Positions 1-11,800 of a DNA stretch of 46,578 nt are shown here, in pieces (position 1 is the stretch's first letter; each line of letters opens with the position of its first letter). Below the pieces are notes generated by a model. The model was given only the letters and a program-made list of their open reading frames with translations. It was not told the DNA's origin and did not search any database. Source of the stretch: Saprospiraceae bacterium (lineage in GTDB: Bacteria; Bacteroidota; Bacteroidia; Chitinophagales; Saprospiraceae); assembly GCA_016787285.1 (NCBI GenBank), contig JAEUUV010000115.1:1-46578 (forward strand), read 5' to 3'. Position numbers and translations under genes: made by a program.

Positions 1-1428
1 ACCGGTTCGCTCGACGGCATGGCCTTCAATGAAGGAACCACTACCGTCGTCTGGACCGTGTCCGACGGCAACGGCAACAGCGTCACCTGCTCGTTCGTGG
101 TGGTCGTGACCCAGTGCATCCAGATCAGCGGTACACTCATCTGGGAAGGCGACGACAGCGACATGACCGGCGTGGCACAGGCGATGGTTGACCTGAGCGG
201 CGACGGCACCGACACCGACGGCCCGACACCCACCAGCGGCAAATACACGCTGATCTCCGGCAGCGGCGGCAACTTCGTGGTTACGCCGACCAAGACCAGT
301 CCGCCCGCCGATCCGCTGAACGGGGTATCCACCCTCGACGCCCTGCTGGTGCAGCAGTACATTGTGGGCCTGCACACGTTCCCCGACGGCTACAAGATGA
401 TCGCCGCCGACGTGAACATGAGCAATGCTATCACCACGCTTGACGCTTCCTTGATCCGTCAGGCTATCCTCGGAAGCCCCGGCGCGCTGGCGTACTTCCT
501 GAACAAGCCCTGGCGCTTCGTACCAACCAAGGACGATACACCGTACTCGATGGGCTACGACCCGGGCAGCAATCCGTTTGCTTCGCCGATCCCGAGCACA
601 CGTGTCTTGTCTGCGGTGGCTGCCGACGCCATCGGGGAGGACTTCTACGGCATAAAAACCGGCGACGTGAACGCTACCGGCAATCCGCAGAACAAACCCG
701 AAAACCTCGAACCGCTGCGCCTGCGCATTCAGGATCGGACGCTGGAATCCGGCCAGAACATCTTTGTTCCGGTGCGCATGTCGGCCTTCGACCAACTCGC
801 GGGCTTCCAGGTGGCGTTCGACTTTGATACCGACGTGCTCGAACTGATTTCCGTGGAACCGATCACGTCGCCGCTGGGACTTACGCCTGCGGGTCACTTC
901 GGGCTGTACAAAGCCGCCGAAGGCGAAATCCGCAGCGCGTGGATTGACCCGTACGGCAAGACCATTGCCGAAGAAATGCCGGTGTTTGCCCTGCGTTTTG
1001 TGGTGAAACAAAGCGGCGCCAAACTGAGCGAGGTGTTCGGCATGAAGCCCAAGGCGATCAGCGCCGAGGCGTATAACATGGACCACGAGGTGGCGGGCAT
1101 CGAACTGGAATTCTACGAGGAGCAAACGACCTCGACGTTCGATCCGCTCATTTCCGATGTGCCAGGCATGACACTGCAACAGAACCGCCCGAACCCGTTC
1201 ACGGATCGCACCCTCATCGGCTTCTCGCTCGACCAGAGCTGCGAGGCGCAACTGCGCATCCTCGACGCTTCGGGCCGCGAACTGTACCGCATAGACAATT
1301 ACTACCCGGCCGGCAAACACGAGGAGCTCATCTACCTCCGCGACCTGCGTGCAACCGGTGTACTGTACTACCAACTACGCACGCCCTACGGCACGCTGAC
1401 GCGGAAGATGACGGCGCTGGCGCCGTGA
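1..1428 (+). CDS. T9SS-exported multidomain protein, C-terminal part (5' end outside window)
   Basis: The frame is open from the first base, so the gene starts upstream and only the last 475 residues are visible. In order they show: the end of a HYR-type Ig-like domain (motif TVVWTVSDGNGN, ending near base 115); a dockerin-like segment with two degenerate calcium-loop/helix repeats (about 319-480, with DVNMSNAITTLDASLIRQ in the second); a cohesin-like beta domain (about 715-1040, with LAGFQVAFDFD and a GHFGLY turn); and a T9SS type A sorting domain (about 1165-1425, with QNRPNPF, GVLYYQL and a lysine near the end). The protein is therefore expected to cross the outer membrane by the type IX system and be released or anchored at the surface. 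What the missing N-terminus does cannot be told. The last 28 residues are identical to those of the giant protein ending at 14324. Confidence 0.9.
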   Translation, partial: TGSLDGMAFNEGTTTVVWTVSDGNGNSVTCSFVVVVTQCIQISGTLIWEGDDSDMTGVAQAMVDLSGDGTDTDGPTPTSGKYTLISGSGGNFVVTPTKTSPPADPLNGVSTLDALLVQQYIVGLHTFPDGYKMIAADVNMSNAITTLDASLIRQAILGSPGALAYFLNKPWRFVPTKDDTPYSMGYDPGSNPFASPIPSTRVLSAVAADAIGEDFYGIKTGDVNATGNPQNKPENLEPLRLRIQDRTLESGQNIFVPVRMSAFDQLAGFQVAFDFDTDVLELISVEPITSPLGLTPAGHFGLYKAAEGEIRSAWIDPYGKTIAEEMPVFALRFVVKQSGAKLSEVFGMKPKAISAEAYNMDHEVAGIELEFYEEQTTSTFDPLISDVPGMTLQQNRPNPFTDRTLIGFSLDQSCEAQLRILDASGRELYRIDNYYPAGKHEELIYLRDLRATGVLYYQLRTPYGTLTRKMTALAP

Positions 1429-1512
1429 GGCAGTTTTGAGTTTTGGGTTTTGAGGTTTGAGTTGGGTTTTGAGTTGGCCCTCCCGGTGTGTGACCGGGAG
1501 GGCCGATTTTTT
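1342..1512 (+). repeat. 3' cassette copy 1 (last 28 codons, stop, TTTTGAG tract, terminator)
   Basis: This 171-bp block covers the last 28 codons of the partial T9SS cargo gene, its stop, a TTTTGAG-rich spacer and the terminator hairpin. It matches 14238-14408 at nearly every base. The few differences are mostly third-codon positions, the stop codon (TGA against TAG) and bases in the terminator stem. Upstream of the block the two genes diverge quickly. Confidence 0.9.
1476..1512 (+). terminator. Rho-independent terminator of the partial T9SS cargo gene
   Basis: A perfect 12-bp stem (GGCCCTCCCGGT at 1476-1487 pairing with 1493-1504) encloses the loop GTGTG and is followed by GATTTTTT. It lies 47 bases after the stop codon. 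The T-run is on the + side only. Confidence 0.85.
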
Positions 1513-1607
1513 GTATGTGGGCCAATGGTGACCCGAACCGGGATTGCCATCTCCGCTACAACCGAAAATAAATATTGCCCGTGTCGCGCCGGCTTTGCAT
1601 AAAAAAT

Positions 1608-1615
1608 TACCTTTG
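1608..1615 (+). promoter_or_regulatory. Candidate Bacteroidota -7 element for the beta-helix gene
   Basis: TACCTTTG matches the TAnnTTTG consensus of the primary Bacteroidota sigma factor. It lies 102 bases upstream of the ATG at 1718. The nearest TTTG (1594-1597) is only 10 bases upstream, closer than the usual -33 spacing, so support rests on the -7 box alone. The rest of 1505-1717 shows no gene. Confidence 0.35.
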
Positions 1616-1717
1616 TTTTGCAAGAGCGCCAGACGGCAGAAAAAACCGCGCCTTTTCGGCGTGGTTTGTTCCTTTCCCTTTCGGTGCCTCGCCCTGTATC
1701 TTCTCATCTAAAATCCT

Positions 1718-2752
1718 ATGACCATACGTCCGACATCTACCTTCCTTTTCATCCTGTTCGGGATTTTCGCCGGCCAGACGCTGCTCGCCCAAAAACTCAT
1801 CGCCCTACACCACAACGGCACCGCCTCGTTCCATACCACCCCGCAAGCCGCCCACGACGCAGCGGTGAATGGGGATACGATTTATGTGCCGGGGGGAAAT
1901 TTTGGTGGGCTATCGTTGCAAAAATCACTCACGCTTGTCGGAGTAGGGCATCATCCTGACAGTACCTCTGCAACAGGGAGAACAAATCTGGCAGCGTTGC
2001 ACCTTTACGATGGATCGAACAACAGTTGTATTACAGGTCTCTATATTACTGACTTCATTGCTCAAGGTGACATTTGGGGCGTACTAATAAACAGATGCTA
2101 TTTCGTAAATGGAATCCGTCTCCTGCCAAGTAATACTGGAATGTCAAATTGGATATTACATGAAAATTGGATTGGACGACACCCAAGTTATGGCCCTTCA
2201 TTGGTTTTACATGGTAGTTTTAGCCCAGTAAATTTTATTATATCCAACAATGTGATAGAAGGCAATATTGGTTACAATACATCGCTCCGAGAATCCCAGT
2301 TAACCAACAATGTCTTCTTGCCAAACTTTTACCTGCAGGGTAGCAATATCATTGTTAAAAACAATGTGTTTTATCCAAATTATATAGCCAATGGCTGGTT
2401 AACTTTTGCATCTAACAGCGAGTGGTACAACAACTTAAATTCAGGTGTCAATGGCGGCCCCACAAGCAACAACCACACCGGCTCCGGCAACTACCTCGAC
2501 AACATCCCTCTCGAATCCGTTTTTGCCAACTACGCACCCGGCAACACGTTTTATCAAAACGACTTCCACGTCTCCAATCCCGCCTACCTCGGCGACGACG
2601 GTACTCCCGTAGGCATCTACGGTGGGCAATTCCCGTGGAAGGAGGGCGGTCTGCCGTTCAACCCGCACATCCGCTCCAAAGCCATCAGTTCGACCACGAA
2701 TCCGGACGGCACGCTCCAGATCAATATCGTGGTGAAGGCGCAGGGTAATTGA
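1718..2752 (+). CDS. secreted right-handed beta-helix-like protein
   Basis: This 344-residue protein has a signal peptide (MTIRPTSTFLFILFGIFAG, with cleavage likely after LLAQ). The next segment resembles the first strands of parallel beta-helix proteins (AAVNGDTIYVPGGNFGG, then a run of short N-rich rungs such as NNVIEGN, NNVFLPNF and KNNVFYPN to about residue 240). The last 30 residues (from NPHIRSKAIS) look like a distinct short tail and contain no T9SS sorting domain. Such folds are known from polysaccharide lyases and adhesins, but no catalytic residues are recognisable, so the function is unknown. The gene lies 85 bp upstream of the giant gene in the same direction and may be co-transcribed with it. 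Bases of about 1900-2445 are markedly AT-rich compared with both ends. Confidence 0.75.
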   Translation: MTIRPTSTFLFILFGIFAGQTLLAQKLIALHHNGTASFHTTPQAAHDAAVNGDTIYVPGGNFGGLSLQKSLTLVGVGHHPDSTSATGRTNLAALHLYDGSNNSCITGLYITDFIAQGDIWGVLINRCYFVNGIRLLPSNTGMSNWILHENWIGRHPSYGPSLVLHGSFSPVNFIISNNVIEGNIGYNTSLRESQLTNNVFLPNFYLQGSNIIVKNNVFYPNYIANGWLTFASNSEWYNNLNSGVNGGPTSNNHTGSGNYLDNIPLESVFANYAPGNTFYQNDFHVSNPAYLGDDGTPVGIYGGQFPWKEGGLPFNPHIRSKAISSTTNPDGTLQINIVVKAQGN

Positions 2753-2837
2753 ATCTGTCTGGTGGCAGCCGTTTGTTGCTGCTGCTGGGGTATGCCCCTT
2801 GTACGACCGCCCAACATGGATTCAACATGCCCAGCCC

Positions 2838-5800
2838 ATGCCAACTTCTACCATTTCTATTGCGCTTGTGTCGGCCCTCGTATGGGTGACCGTGCCGGCC
2901 TTGTGCCACGACGCTGCTCGGTTTTCCGTCTGTGCAGAAAAGCCGGCGAATGCCGCGCAGATCGTCGCCTACGAGTATTGGTTTGACCAAAACCATGCTC
3001 AACGAGTATTCGTGGCGGTCAGCCCCACCGACGAACTGCACCTCAATCTCGCTGTGCCTACTGCTGATCTGGCGAATGGCCTGCACACCCTGCATGTTCG
3101 TTTCCTCGACGATTCGGGGCAGTGGAGCAGCGTGCTGAGCCAGTTTTTTACCAAACTCCCTGCCGCCCTGAGCGGCGAGCGCCAGATCACGGCCTACCGG
3201 TACTGGTTCGACAACGCCCCGGCGCAGGCGGTGGAGGTGCCTGTCGGCCCGGCGGCGGAAGTGGCAGTGTTGGCCGACCTGTCCACGGCGGGATTGGCCA
3301 ACGGCCTGCACACCCTGCACTTGCGTTTTCGGGACGATGCTGGGCAGTGGAGCAGCGTGCTGAGCCAGTTTTTCACCAAACTCCCTGCCGCCCTGAGCGG
3401 CGAGCGCCAGATCACGGCCTACCAGTATTGGTTCGACAACGCCTCGGCGCAGGCGGTGGAGGTTCCTGTCGGCCCGGCGGCGGAGGTGGCGGTATTGGCC
3501 GACCTGTCCACGGCGGTATTGGCCAACGGCCTGCACACCTTGCACTTGCGTTTTCGGGACGATGCGGGGCAGTGGAGCAGTGTACTGAGTCAGTTTTTTA
3601 CCAAACTCCCTGCCGCCCTGAGCGGCGAGCGCCAGATCACGACCTACCAGTATTGGTTCGACAACGCCTCGGCGCAGGCGGTGGAAGTGCCCGTCGGTCC
3701 GGCAGCGGAAGTGGCGGTGCTGACCGATCTGCCGACGACGGGCTTGACCAACGGCCTGCACACTTTGCACCTGCGTTTTCGGGACGATGCGGGGCAGTGG
3801 AGCAGCGTGCTGAGCCAGTTTTTCACCAAACTGGCTACGGGTGCTGCTGAAAACAAAATCGCAGGCTACCGCTATTGGCTTGATTTGAATTTTCCTGACA
3901 GGGTAGAGGTGACGTTGCCACAACCGGTCGAATTGCTCGTGTTGGACGACGCGCTCGATCTGGCCGCTTATGCAAATGCGCCCCATGTCATCCATTTCCA
4001 GTTTATTGACCTCAATGGCGCTTGGAGCGCCGTGGTGTCCGACACGTTTAACCTCGGCGAACCGCCACAGGCATCGTTTGCGGCAAACGCCGTACCCTGT
4101 AAAAATGGACAGGTCGCATTTGTTAACACCAGTTCGTTTGCGACCAACTGGTTGTGGAATTTCGGTGACGGTCATACCAGCACGGAGATTGCGCCGGTAC
4201 ATACCTACGCGACTCCCGGCACCTATCAGGTTACCTTGACGGCTACCGATGCCACGACCGGGTTTTCCAACACCTATACGGCACCCGTAGAAGCACAGTT
4301 TTTGGCTCTGGTGGTAGTGATCGCTACCACGCCGAGCACTTGCCCGAACACGAACGACGGCTCGGCGACGGCAACGGTGTCGAATGGCATCGCGCCGTAT
4401 GGATTTATTTGGTCGAACGGGATGATGGGGGAAGCGCTGAACGGGCTGGTTTCGGGGGCATATACCGTGACCGTTACGGATGCAAACGGCTGTACCGGTG
4501 TTGCTGGAGAAAATGTCGGGGTAACCTACGATATGGCTTTTAGTATTGATGTGCAGCAGCCTGCCACTTGTCTGACAGCGGCCAACGGTGTCGCGTACGC
4601 CATCATACAACAAGACGGTCCGGAACCGTACACCTACACCTACTTGTGGTCGAATGGAGAAACCGGCGAAGCGGCAACTCAATTGCCTGTGGGAAACATT
4701 AGTGTAGTGGTCTCCGATGCGGCGGGCTGCACCGTCGAAGCGCAAGGGTATATGATACCTGACCCATTTTTAATAGCTGAACTCTTGGTTGTGTACGAAC
4801 CGCGCTGCGCCGATTCGCATGATGGGGGAGCAGTGGCTACTTTGCTTGGATTATCATTGGTAGAGCAGCCGTTCACATACTTGTGGTCGAACGGGGAAAC
4901 TGAAGCATTTGCCGAGCACTTGCCCGGAGGCCTCATCAGTGTATCCGTCACGGATGCCAACGGGTGTTCGGCGGTGGCAAGCACGGTATTAAATGCGCCT
5001 CCGCCATTGTCGGCACAGGTGAACGTAGTGGATGCCACCTGTCACGACGTGGCGGACGGAGCGGCAACTGTGGTCGTGCAAAATGGCACAGCGCCGTATG
5101 AATTTGTCTGGTCGAACGGGATGACGGGGGAAGCGCTGAACGGGCTGGCCTCGGGGGCATATACGGTGACCGTTACGGATGCAAACGGCTGTACCGGTGT
5201 TGCTGGAGAAAATGTCGGGGTAACCTCCGAGTTGGCTGTCGGTATCGAAATACTTACTCCTGCTTCTTGTCTGGTGGCGGTAAACGGTGTCGCGTACGCC
5301 TATGTACAACAAGAAGGTGTAGAGCCGTACACCTACTTGTGGTCGAATGGAGAAACCGGTGGAGTGGCAAGTCAATTGCCCGTGGGGGATATTAGTGTAG
5401 TGGTTACGGATGCAGTAGGTTGCACCTTTGAAACGCATGGGGAAATGATACCTGACCCGTTTTTTATGGCCGAAATTCTTCTTTTGGAAGAGCCGCACTG
5501 TGTCGACTCGCATGATGGGAGTGCGGTGGCAAACTTGATTGGATCGGCGCCAGTAGTGCTGCCTTTTATGGCGGTTCTTTGGTCGAACGGGGAAACTGAA
5601 CATATTGCCGAACACCTGCCCGGCGGCCTAATCAGCGTATCCATTACGGATGCCAACGGGTGTTCGGCGGTGGCAAGCACGGTATTAAATGCGCCTCCGC
5701 CATTGTCGGCACAGGCGAACGTAGTGGATATCTCCTGCGCCTTGCTGCAGGATGGGACGGCCACCGCAGTCCCCGGCGGGGGCGTGCCGCCCTATCAGGT

Positions 5801-8800
5801 TGAGTGGAGCAATGGGGCCGTCGGTGCAAGCATATCAAACCTGGGGCCGGGCACCTACTCCGCAAGCGTAATCGATGCCAATGGGTGTTCCGCAGTTTCC
5901 GACGAGTTTGTTGTCGCCGAGCCGGAGGAGTTGGCCATCAGCCTCCAACCCACTAATGCCTCCTGCGGCACCGACGGCAGCATCGCCACGAGCGTGACCG
6001 GCGGTACCCCGCCGTACAGTTTTGCCTGGAGCAATGGCGCTACCATGCAAAACCTGATGGGTTTGGCGGCGGGCTACCACGAACTTGTCGTAACCGATGC
6101 CCACCTGTGTGTCGCTTCCGCCTCCACCACCATTCAGGCCCTTAACCACGCGCCCACGTTCGACTTTACGGGCAATACGGGGTTTGAGGCCAAATTGGTT
6201 GACCCGGCCAGCGGCTCGCCGTACCAGACCTATCGCTACGAAGTGCGCTATTTTGACACCGAAGGCGAACTGCCGCAACCGGGCTATCCCCGGCTTTATC
6301 TCGACTACGAAGGCGACGGCAACCTTTTCGGCGCATACGATCAATCGTATGTGCTCACGCCGGTGGACGCGAACGATTTGGATGTTGCCGACGGCAAGGA
6401 CTATTTCGCCGTGCTGACCGGCGTACCTCCCAGCCCGAACTACAAAACGGTCGTGCGGGCCATGGACGTTGCCGGATGTCAGGGCGAGTTGGGGCCGATT
6501 TCAGGGCCGTTTATCGTGGATCAGGTGGATGTTTTTTTATTTGCTAACGACATCCAGTTTTCGAAGAACCACCCCGATCCGCTCGATACGATCACCGTGA
6601 CGGCGATGATCCACAACGAGTCGGATTTTGCTGCCGAAAACTTTGTTTGCCGACTGACCAACCTGAACACCGGACAGGTTTTTGCTCCCATAACGGTGGC
6701 TTCCCTGCCCGCGCACAGCACGACACAAATTGGCTGGACGGTCATCACGCCGCCCGATCCCAGTTGGAACCCCATGCGGGTAGAGTTGGATATGACAAAC
6801 GTGTTGGACGAATCCAACGAACTGAACAACCAAGCCATCCGCCCGTATTTGAACGGCGACTACAACCTGCCCGGCAGTATAAGTACCGTCGCTGCGGTCG
6901 CCTCTAACCCTTCGGTTGTCGTGCCGGCAAGTTCCCTGAACCTGAGCGGATCGGCTGTTTACGTGGGCGCTTCCGTTCCTTTGGGCGACTCCAGTTGCGC
7001 GGGCGCTTCCGTGTTTTTCACCTTGCTGGAGACTGGTCAGTCCTTTGCTGGCTTTACCAATGAATCCGGGTACTTTTCCATCTACTTTCCACAACCTCCG
7101 ACACCGGGGACATATCACATAACCGGAACAGTGACCGACTACACCTTCGAAGGGGCGTTTTCGACTACGTTCACTGTTACCCCTTTGCCCTGTGTCAAGC
7201 CGGATTTGATTTGCCAACTTGAGCCTTCGCGATATTCCCTGGTGCAAGGGGACACCCTCGGTGGGAAGGTGCGCATTTCCAATGTCGGCACGGATACTTC
7301 CGTGGCCACCCGTGTGCGCCTGACAGCGCCGGTTGCATCACCTTTCCTCGCTTTTGTGGACGTGCCGCCGCTTTCTCCTGGTGCGTTCGTGGATGTCAAT
7401 ATGCCGGTGTTTGTATTTCCATCGGTCGGGACTACTTTCCTGCACGCGCAGGTTGATGACGAGAACCTGAACGACGAATGTCAGGAAGGAAACAACCTGA
7501 GTGGTGTGCCGCTGACGGTGACCCCTGCCCTGCCCGACATCGTGCCCGTTTGGTGGAACCTCCAAAATCCCAATCTGCCTTTGTGCAGCACCCACACGTT
7601 CATTTACCAGATCGAAAACAGGGGAGGGGCCGCGACAGGGCCTTTCGCGGTGAAATGGGAAGTATGGAACGGCAATGGATTGGAGAACGAGTTTGTCCAA
7701 ACGGTCAGCGATATTCCGCCGGGAGGTATGGTCTTCGTGCATTTTCCGTACACATTCTCCAATGTAGGCACCCACTGGCTCGATTTGTTGTGCGATTGGC
7801 AGCAAGAAGTGAGTGAGCACACCGACCTGAACAACAACTTTTACGGAAGCGTCAACATGTATGCGTGCCCGATAAAGCCTGACCTGAGGTTTGAGTCTTG
7901 CGAAACGCTCGAGGTATCCCCGGCGGATCCGATAGGCTTGGATACGATCACGGTCAACGCCCTCTTGGCGAACCGGGGCAATGCCGTTGCTATCGCTCCA
8001 TTTGAGGTCGAACTTACCGTTGTTCAGCAGGATGTTGTGCCTACTGTGGCGACTACATACCTACTGACGATTGCCGACGATCTTGCACCCAACCAGACAG
8101 TACCCGTTCTTTTCAAGATTCCTCAACCTCCTGCTGGAAATAACACGCTTCAACTGGTGGCTGATGCCGGCGATCAGGTGGAGGAACTGAACGAGACCAA
8201 CAACCAGTTTGCCGACGCGCTCGACTGGGATTTTTCGCTCGGCAAGTATTGCGTGGGTCTTATGTTTTGGGAAAGGCCGGTGACCACACCCAATGTGTGG
8301 TTTTCCGTCGGACTCTTCAATGCCGGGCAGTTCGAGGCTTCCGAAGTGCAAGTGCAGTTTGAAATCAGCGGCCCTGGCCTGAATGGCTGGGTCAATCTGG
8401 GCAATGCCGTAGTGAATTATATGGACAAGACTTGTTCATCGTGCCCTGCATCCGCCGTGCTGCCGAATCCCTTTACCTTTTTGACTACGGGAACCTACTT
8501 GGTTCGGATGACTGCCGACCCGGATAACCAATATCCTGAAAGCAACGAAGCAGACAACGTGTTAGTCGTGGAAGTTCATATCCGTCCCGATTTGCGCATA
8601 CTGTCGCAATACATAGCACCATCGGAGTTGCATCCCGATGCGGACGAGCCGCTGTTATTTACCGTCAGTTACGACAATATCGGATTCAGCAACCCGACCG
8701 ACTCGATGGAGTTGTTTCTGTATGTGGACGGGCTGCCTTGGGATTCCGTACGGGTGCCGGGACTACTTTCCGGCGATTTCTATTCGGTTCAGTTTCCAGA

Positions 8801-11800
8801 GCCGTGGAAATCCAACATCGTTGGTGCGCACGTGGCCCGCGCGGCCATTGACCACGATGGTGAAATCCTGGAAACCGATGAATTCAACAATGACGCCACC
8901 CGGGCGATTGTCGTCGGGGAAGCGCCGAACCTGCGCTTCGCCGGTTTTTCGGTGAACGACAACCAGCCCATTCTGGGCCAACCGCTCGTCCTCACGGCAG
9001 TCATTCAGAATAATGGCGACTTGACCGGCTCCGGGACGTATCAGGCCTATTATGTGTCGGATAGTGGCGATACCATCCCGATAGGTACCCCCAGAAACTT
9101 TACGCTGCCAGCCGAGCAGCAGCAAACATTCACGATTTTATGGCCGGTGGCGGATGCAAATACGGTACTGATCGGGAAAATACTAAACTCGAATCCGCTG
9201 GAATTCCGGTACGACGACAATATCATTTCGACCGTCATCGGCGGCCTGAACCTGAGCGTTACGACCACCCCGGAACGCTGTATCCCGTACACGGGTACGG
9301 CTACTGCAACGGTTGCAGGCGGCATACCGCCGTATTTCTACGGCTGGGTGACTGGACAGACGGGTCAAACTATTACGGGATTGGGGGCCGGGAATTATGC
9401 CCTGACCGTCACGGATGTGCAAGGGGTTTCGGCGGTAGCCTATTTCCCGGTGGCGCACAAGCCTCAACCCGAGTTGACCTTTGCCGTCACCAAAGCCAGT
9501 TGCGACAAGAATGATGGAGGCGTTTCGGTAGCAGTTCAACACGCCCAGGCGCCCATTGAACTGCTTTGGAGTACGGGAGCCACGACCGCCGAACTGAGCG
9601 GACTGGTTCCGGCGCTGTACGCCCTGTCGGTCACGGATGCACTCGGATGCTCCGCAACAGCGGACGTGGTGGTGGGGTTTGATGCCTTGAAGCCGGGCAG
9701 TAGCGGTACTTGTGTCGTAGCGACCCCGTGGGTTGGGCTTCAAAAAGGCGTCGTGAATACCGGGCAAACGCAAACCATATCTGGGCGTTTGTTTTTCCCA
9801 AACGGACGTGCCATCGTCAGAGTAGCCGGCGTACAAACGGAATTGCTGAGCACCCAGGTCAATACGGATGCCGACGGGGTATTCGTGCTGGAATTTACCG
9901 TGCCCGTGGGCACGCCCATCGAGCAGTACACCGTGGCGGTACGGGATGTCGTATCGAATGCCTCTGCGCCGGATAAACATTTTCAGGTCATTGACCCTAC
10001 ACCTCCTGTTTTTGACGGCATCCGAATAACCCGTCCCTTGACCTCGGCAGAACTGGACGGCTGCTCTACGCAGACCATTGAATGGGAAGAGCGCTTGGTG
10101 CGGCGGGATGTGTACCCGTACACGGGGCACTACCGCCAGTATCACTATGTGGTGGAAATGTCGCGTTCAAACGGGCCTTGGGAGTACCTGGGGAAAGATG
10201 ACGGGTATGCGTCGTTTGGCTCCGGTGTCCACCGCTCGTATGACTACGAGACCCCCAAGCCGGGTACGACCTACCGGCTTCGCGTACGGGACTACTACGA
10301 TTCGGACAACTTCGCCATTTCGAGCGAACTGCAATCGGTGCCGTCAGCAACGCTGGGCAATTGCGCCTTGGAATGGGACTACAGTTACCACCCCCACCCC
10401 GGCGGTCACCCAAGAGGAGTAGCGGCAGACGGTACCGCACGGGTGTACCTCGTTGCTGATGGTTATGACCTTGTTTCGGCCACGGTCATGCTGGCGGACA
10501 ACCCTCTGAATGATCCTCCGGGCAGTCAGGCAGACACGACCACGCTCGGAAGGGTTATGGTCGCTACGATTACAGACGCCTACTCGGAGGAAGCGAATTC
10601 GGCCAATCAGGTAGTCGCCACAGGGCAGGTTCAAACGGATAACAAGGTTTGGTTTTGGTACGTGGCGCCCGACGATTTTGTCCGAAAGCCCACGGATGCC
10701 GACTTGGGGCGGCGGAAAGTGTACGCCATACTGATTCGCACGTTTGGAGACGGCTCCAAGGATACTTCGGCGATCCCGATTGAGGTTGTGCGGCCGCCGT
10801 TGATGTTGGTGCATGGGTTATTTGGGGGGCCTGAGTCTTGGGATAAATTTGGCGTGTCGAACAACGATCTCCTGATACATGACAAAAGGTTTTTGGTGCG
10901 AAAAGCGATCAAGATAGGATCAACTGATAGTTTTGACAGCAACGCGGAAAGGCTGGTGCTTGCGAATGGGGCCACCTTTGGAATGGCAGGGTATCCTTGT
11001 TTTCAGTCTGTTATCCATGAATTGCGGGATATTTACGGGTATGCCTCCAACCGGCTGGATTACATTGGGCATAGTATGGGAGGAAGTGTGCTCAGACAGG
11101 TATTGACCGGCTATATGGCAGACTACAAGGCAAGCAACAGGGTGAACTACAAAAATTACAATCGTGGGTACGTCAACAAAGCAATTACCATAGGCACACC
11201 CCATCATGGATCACCATTGGCTGATATGGTTGTCAGATATGCGAATAAATTAGCAGGATGGGTTGCCATAAGACTTGCCAATACTAAAAATCATTCGCCC
11301 CAGGATTTTATGCATTACTTCATCATAAAAGACCAAATCGGAGATTATTTGGTTCCACCGGCTGTTCGTGATCTTCAGATAAGTGGCGGCAAAAGTGAAG
11401 ATTTTTCCGAGGCTAATATCAATTCACATGTTATCGGAACAGACATTATACCCGGGGAAAATTATTTGTCAAGAGAGAGTTTAATTTCTCAAAGTTTTCT
11501 TGACGACTTAGATCAATCTGGTGATATTCTCGATGGAGTTGACTGGATGCTTAAAAGCACTCCACTATTTCCACTTCAACCCGGTTTAACCAAAGTTAAG
11601 AGGACTCTTGACTTCATTCAGTTTTTTGCTGATGCACTTAACTATGCTGTTTTTTTCTCCGAGAGCGACTTTGTTGTTCATTTGAAAAGTCAACTTGCAG
11701 GACGGAGCCGCTATGACAAAAACACTACTTCCGTTGTAGATAAAGTGGCTCATTCTTCTCCTCTTAACTGGTTAGGGTTTAATATACAGTTGAAGAGCGC

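Noticed and set aside
1518-1560. tRNA 3'-end-like string (minus strand, GGTTCGGGTCACCA)
   Set aside because: No anticodon arm, D arm or matching acceptor strand can be folded. It is at most a remnant and is probably chance.
2721-4745. 674-residue open frame on the minus strand, antisense to the 75-aa repeats of the giant gene
   Set aside because: It repeats with the same 225-bp period as the sense gene, lacks a signal or domain, and is explained by high GC and repetition.
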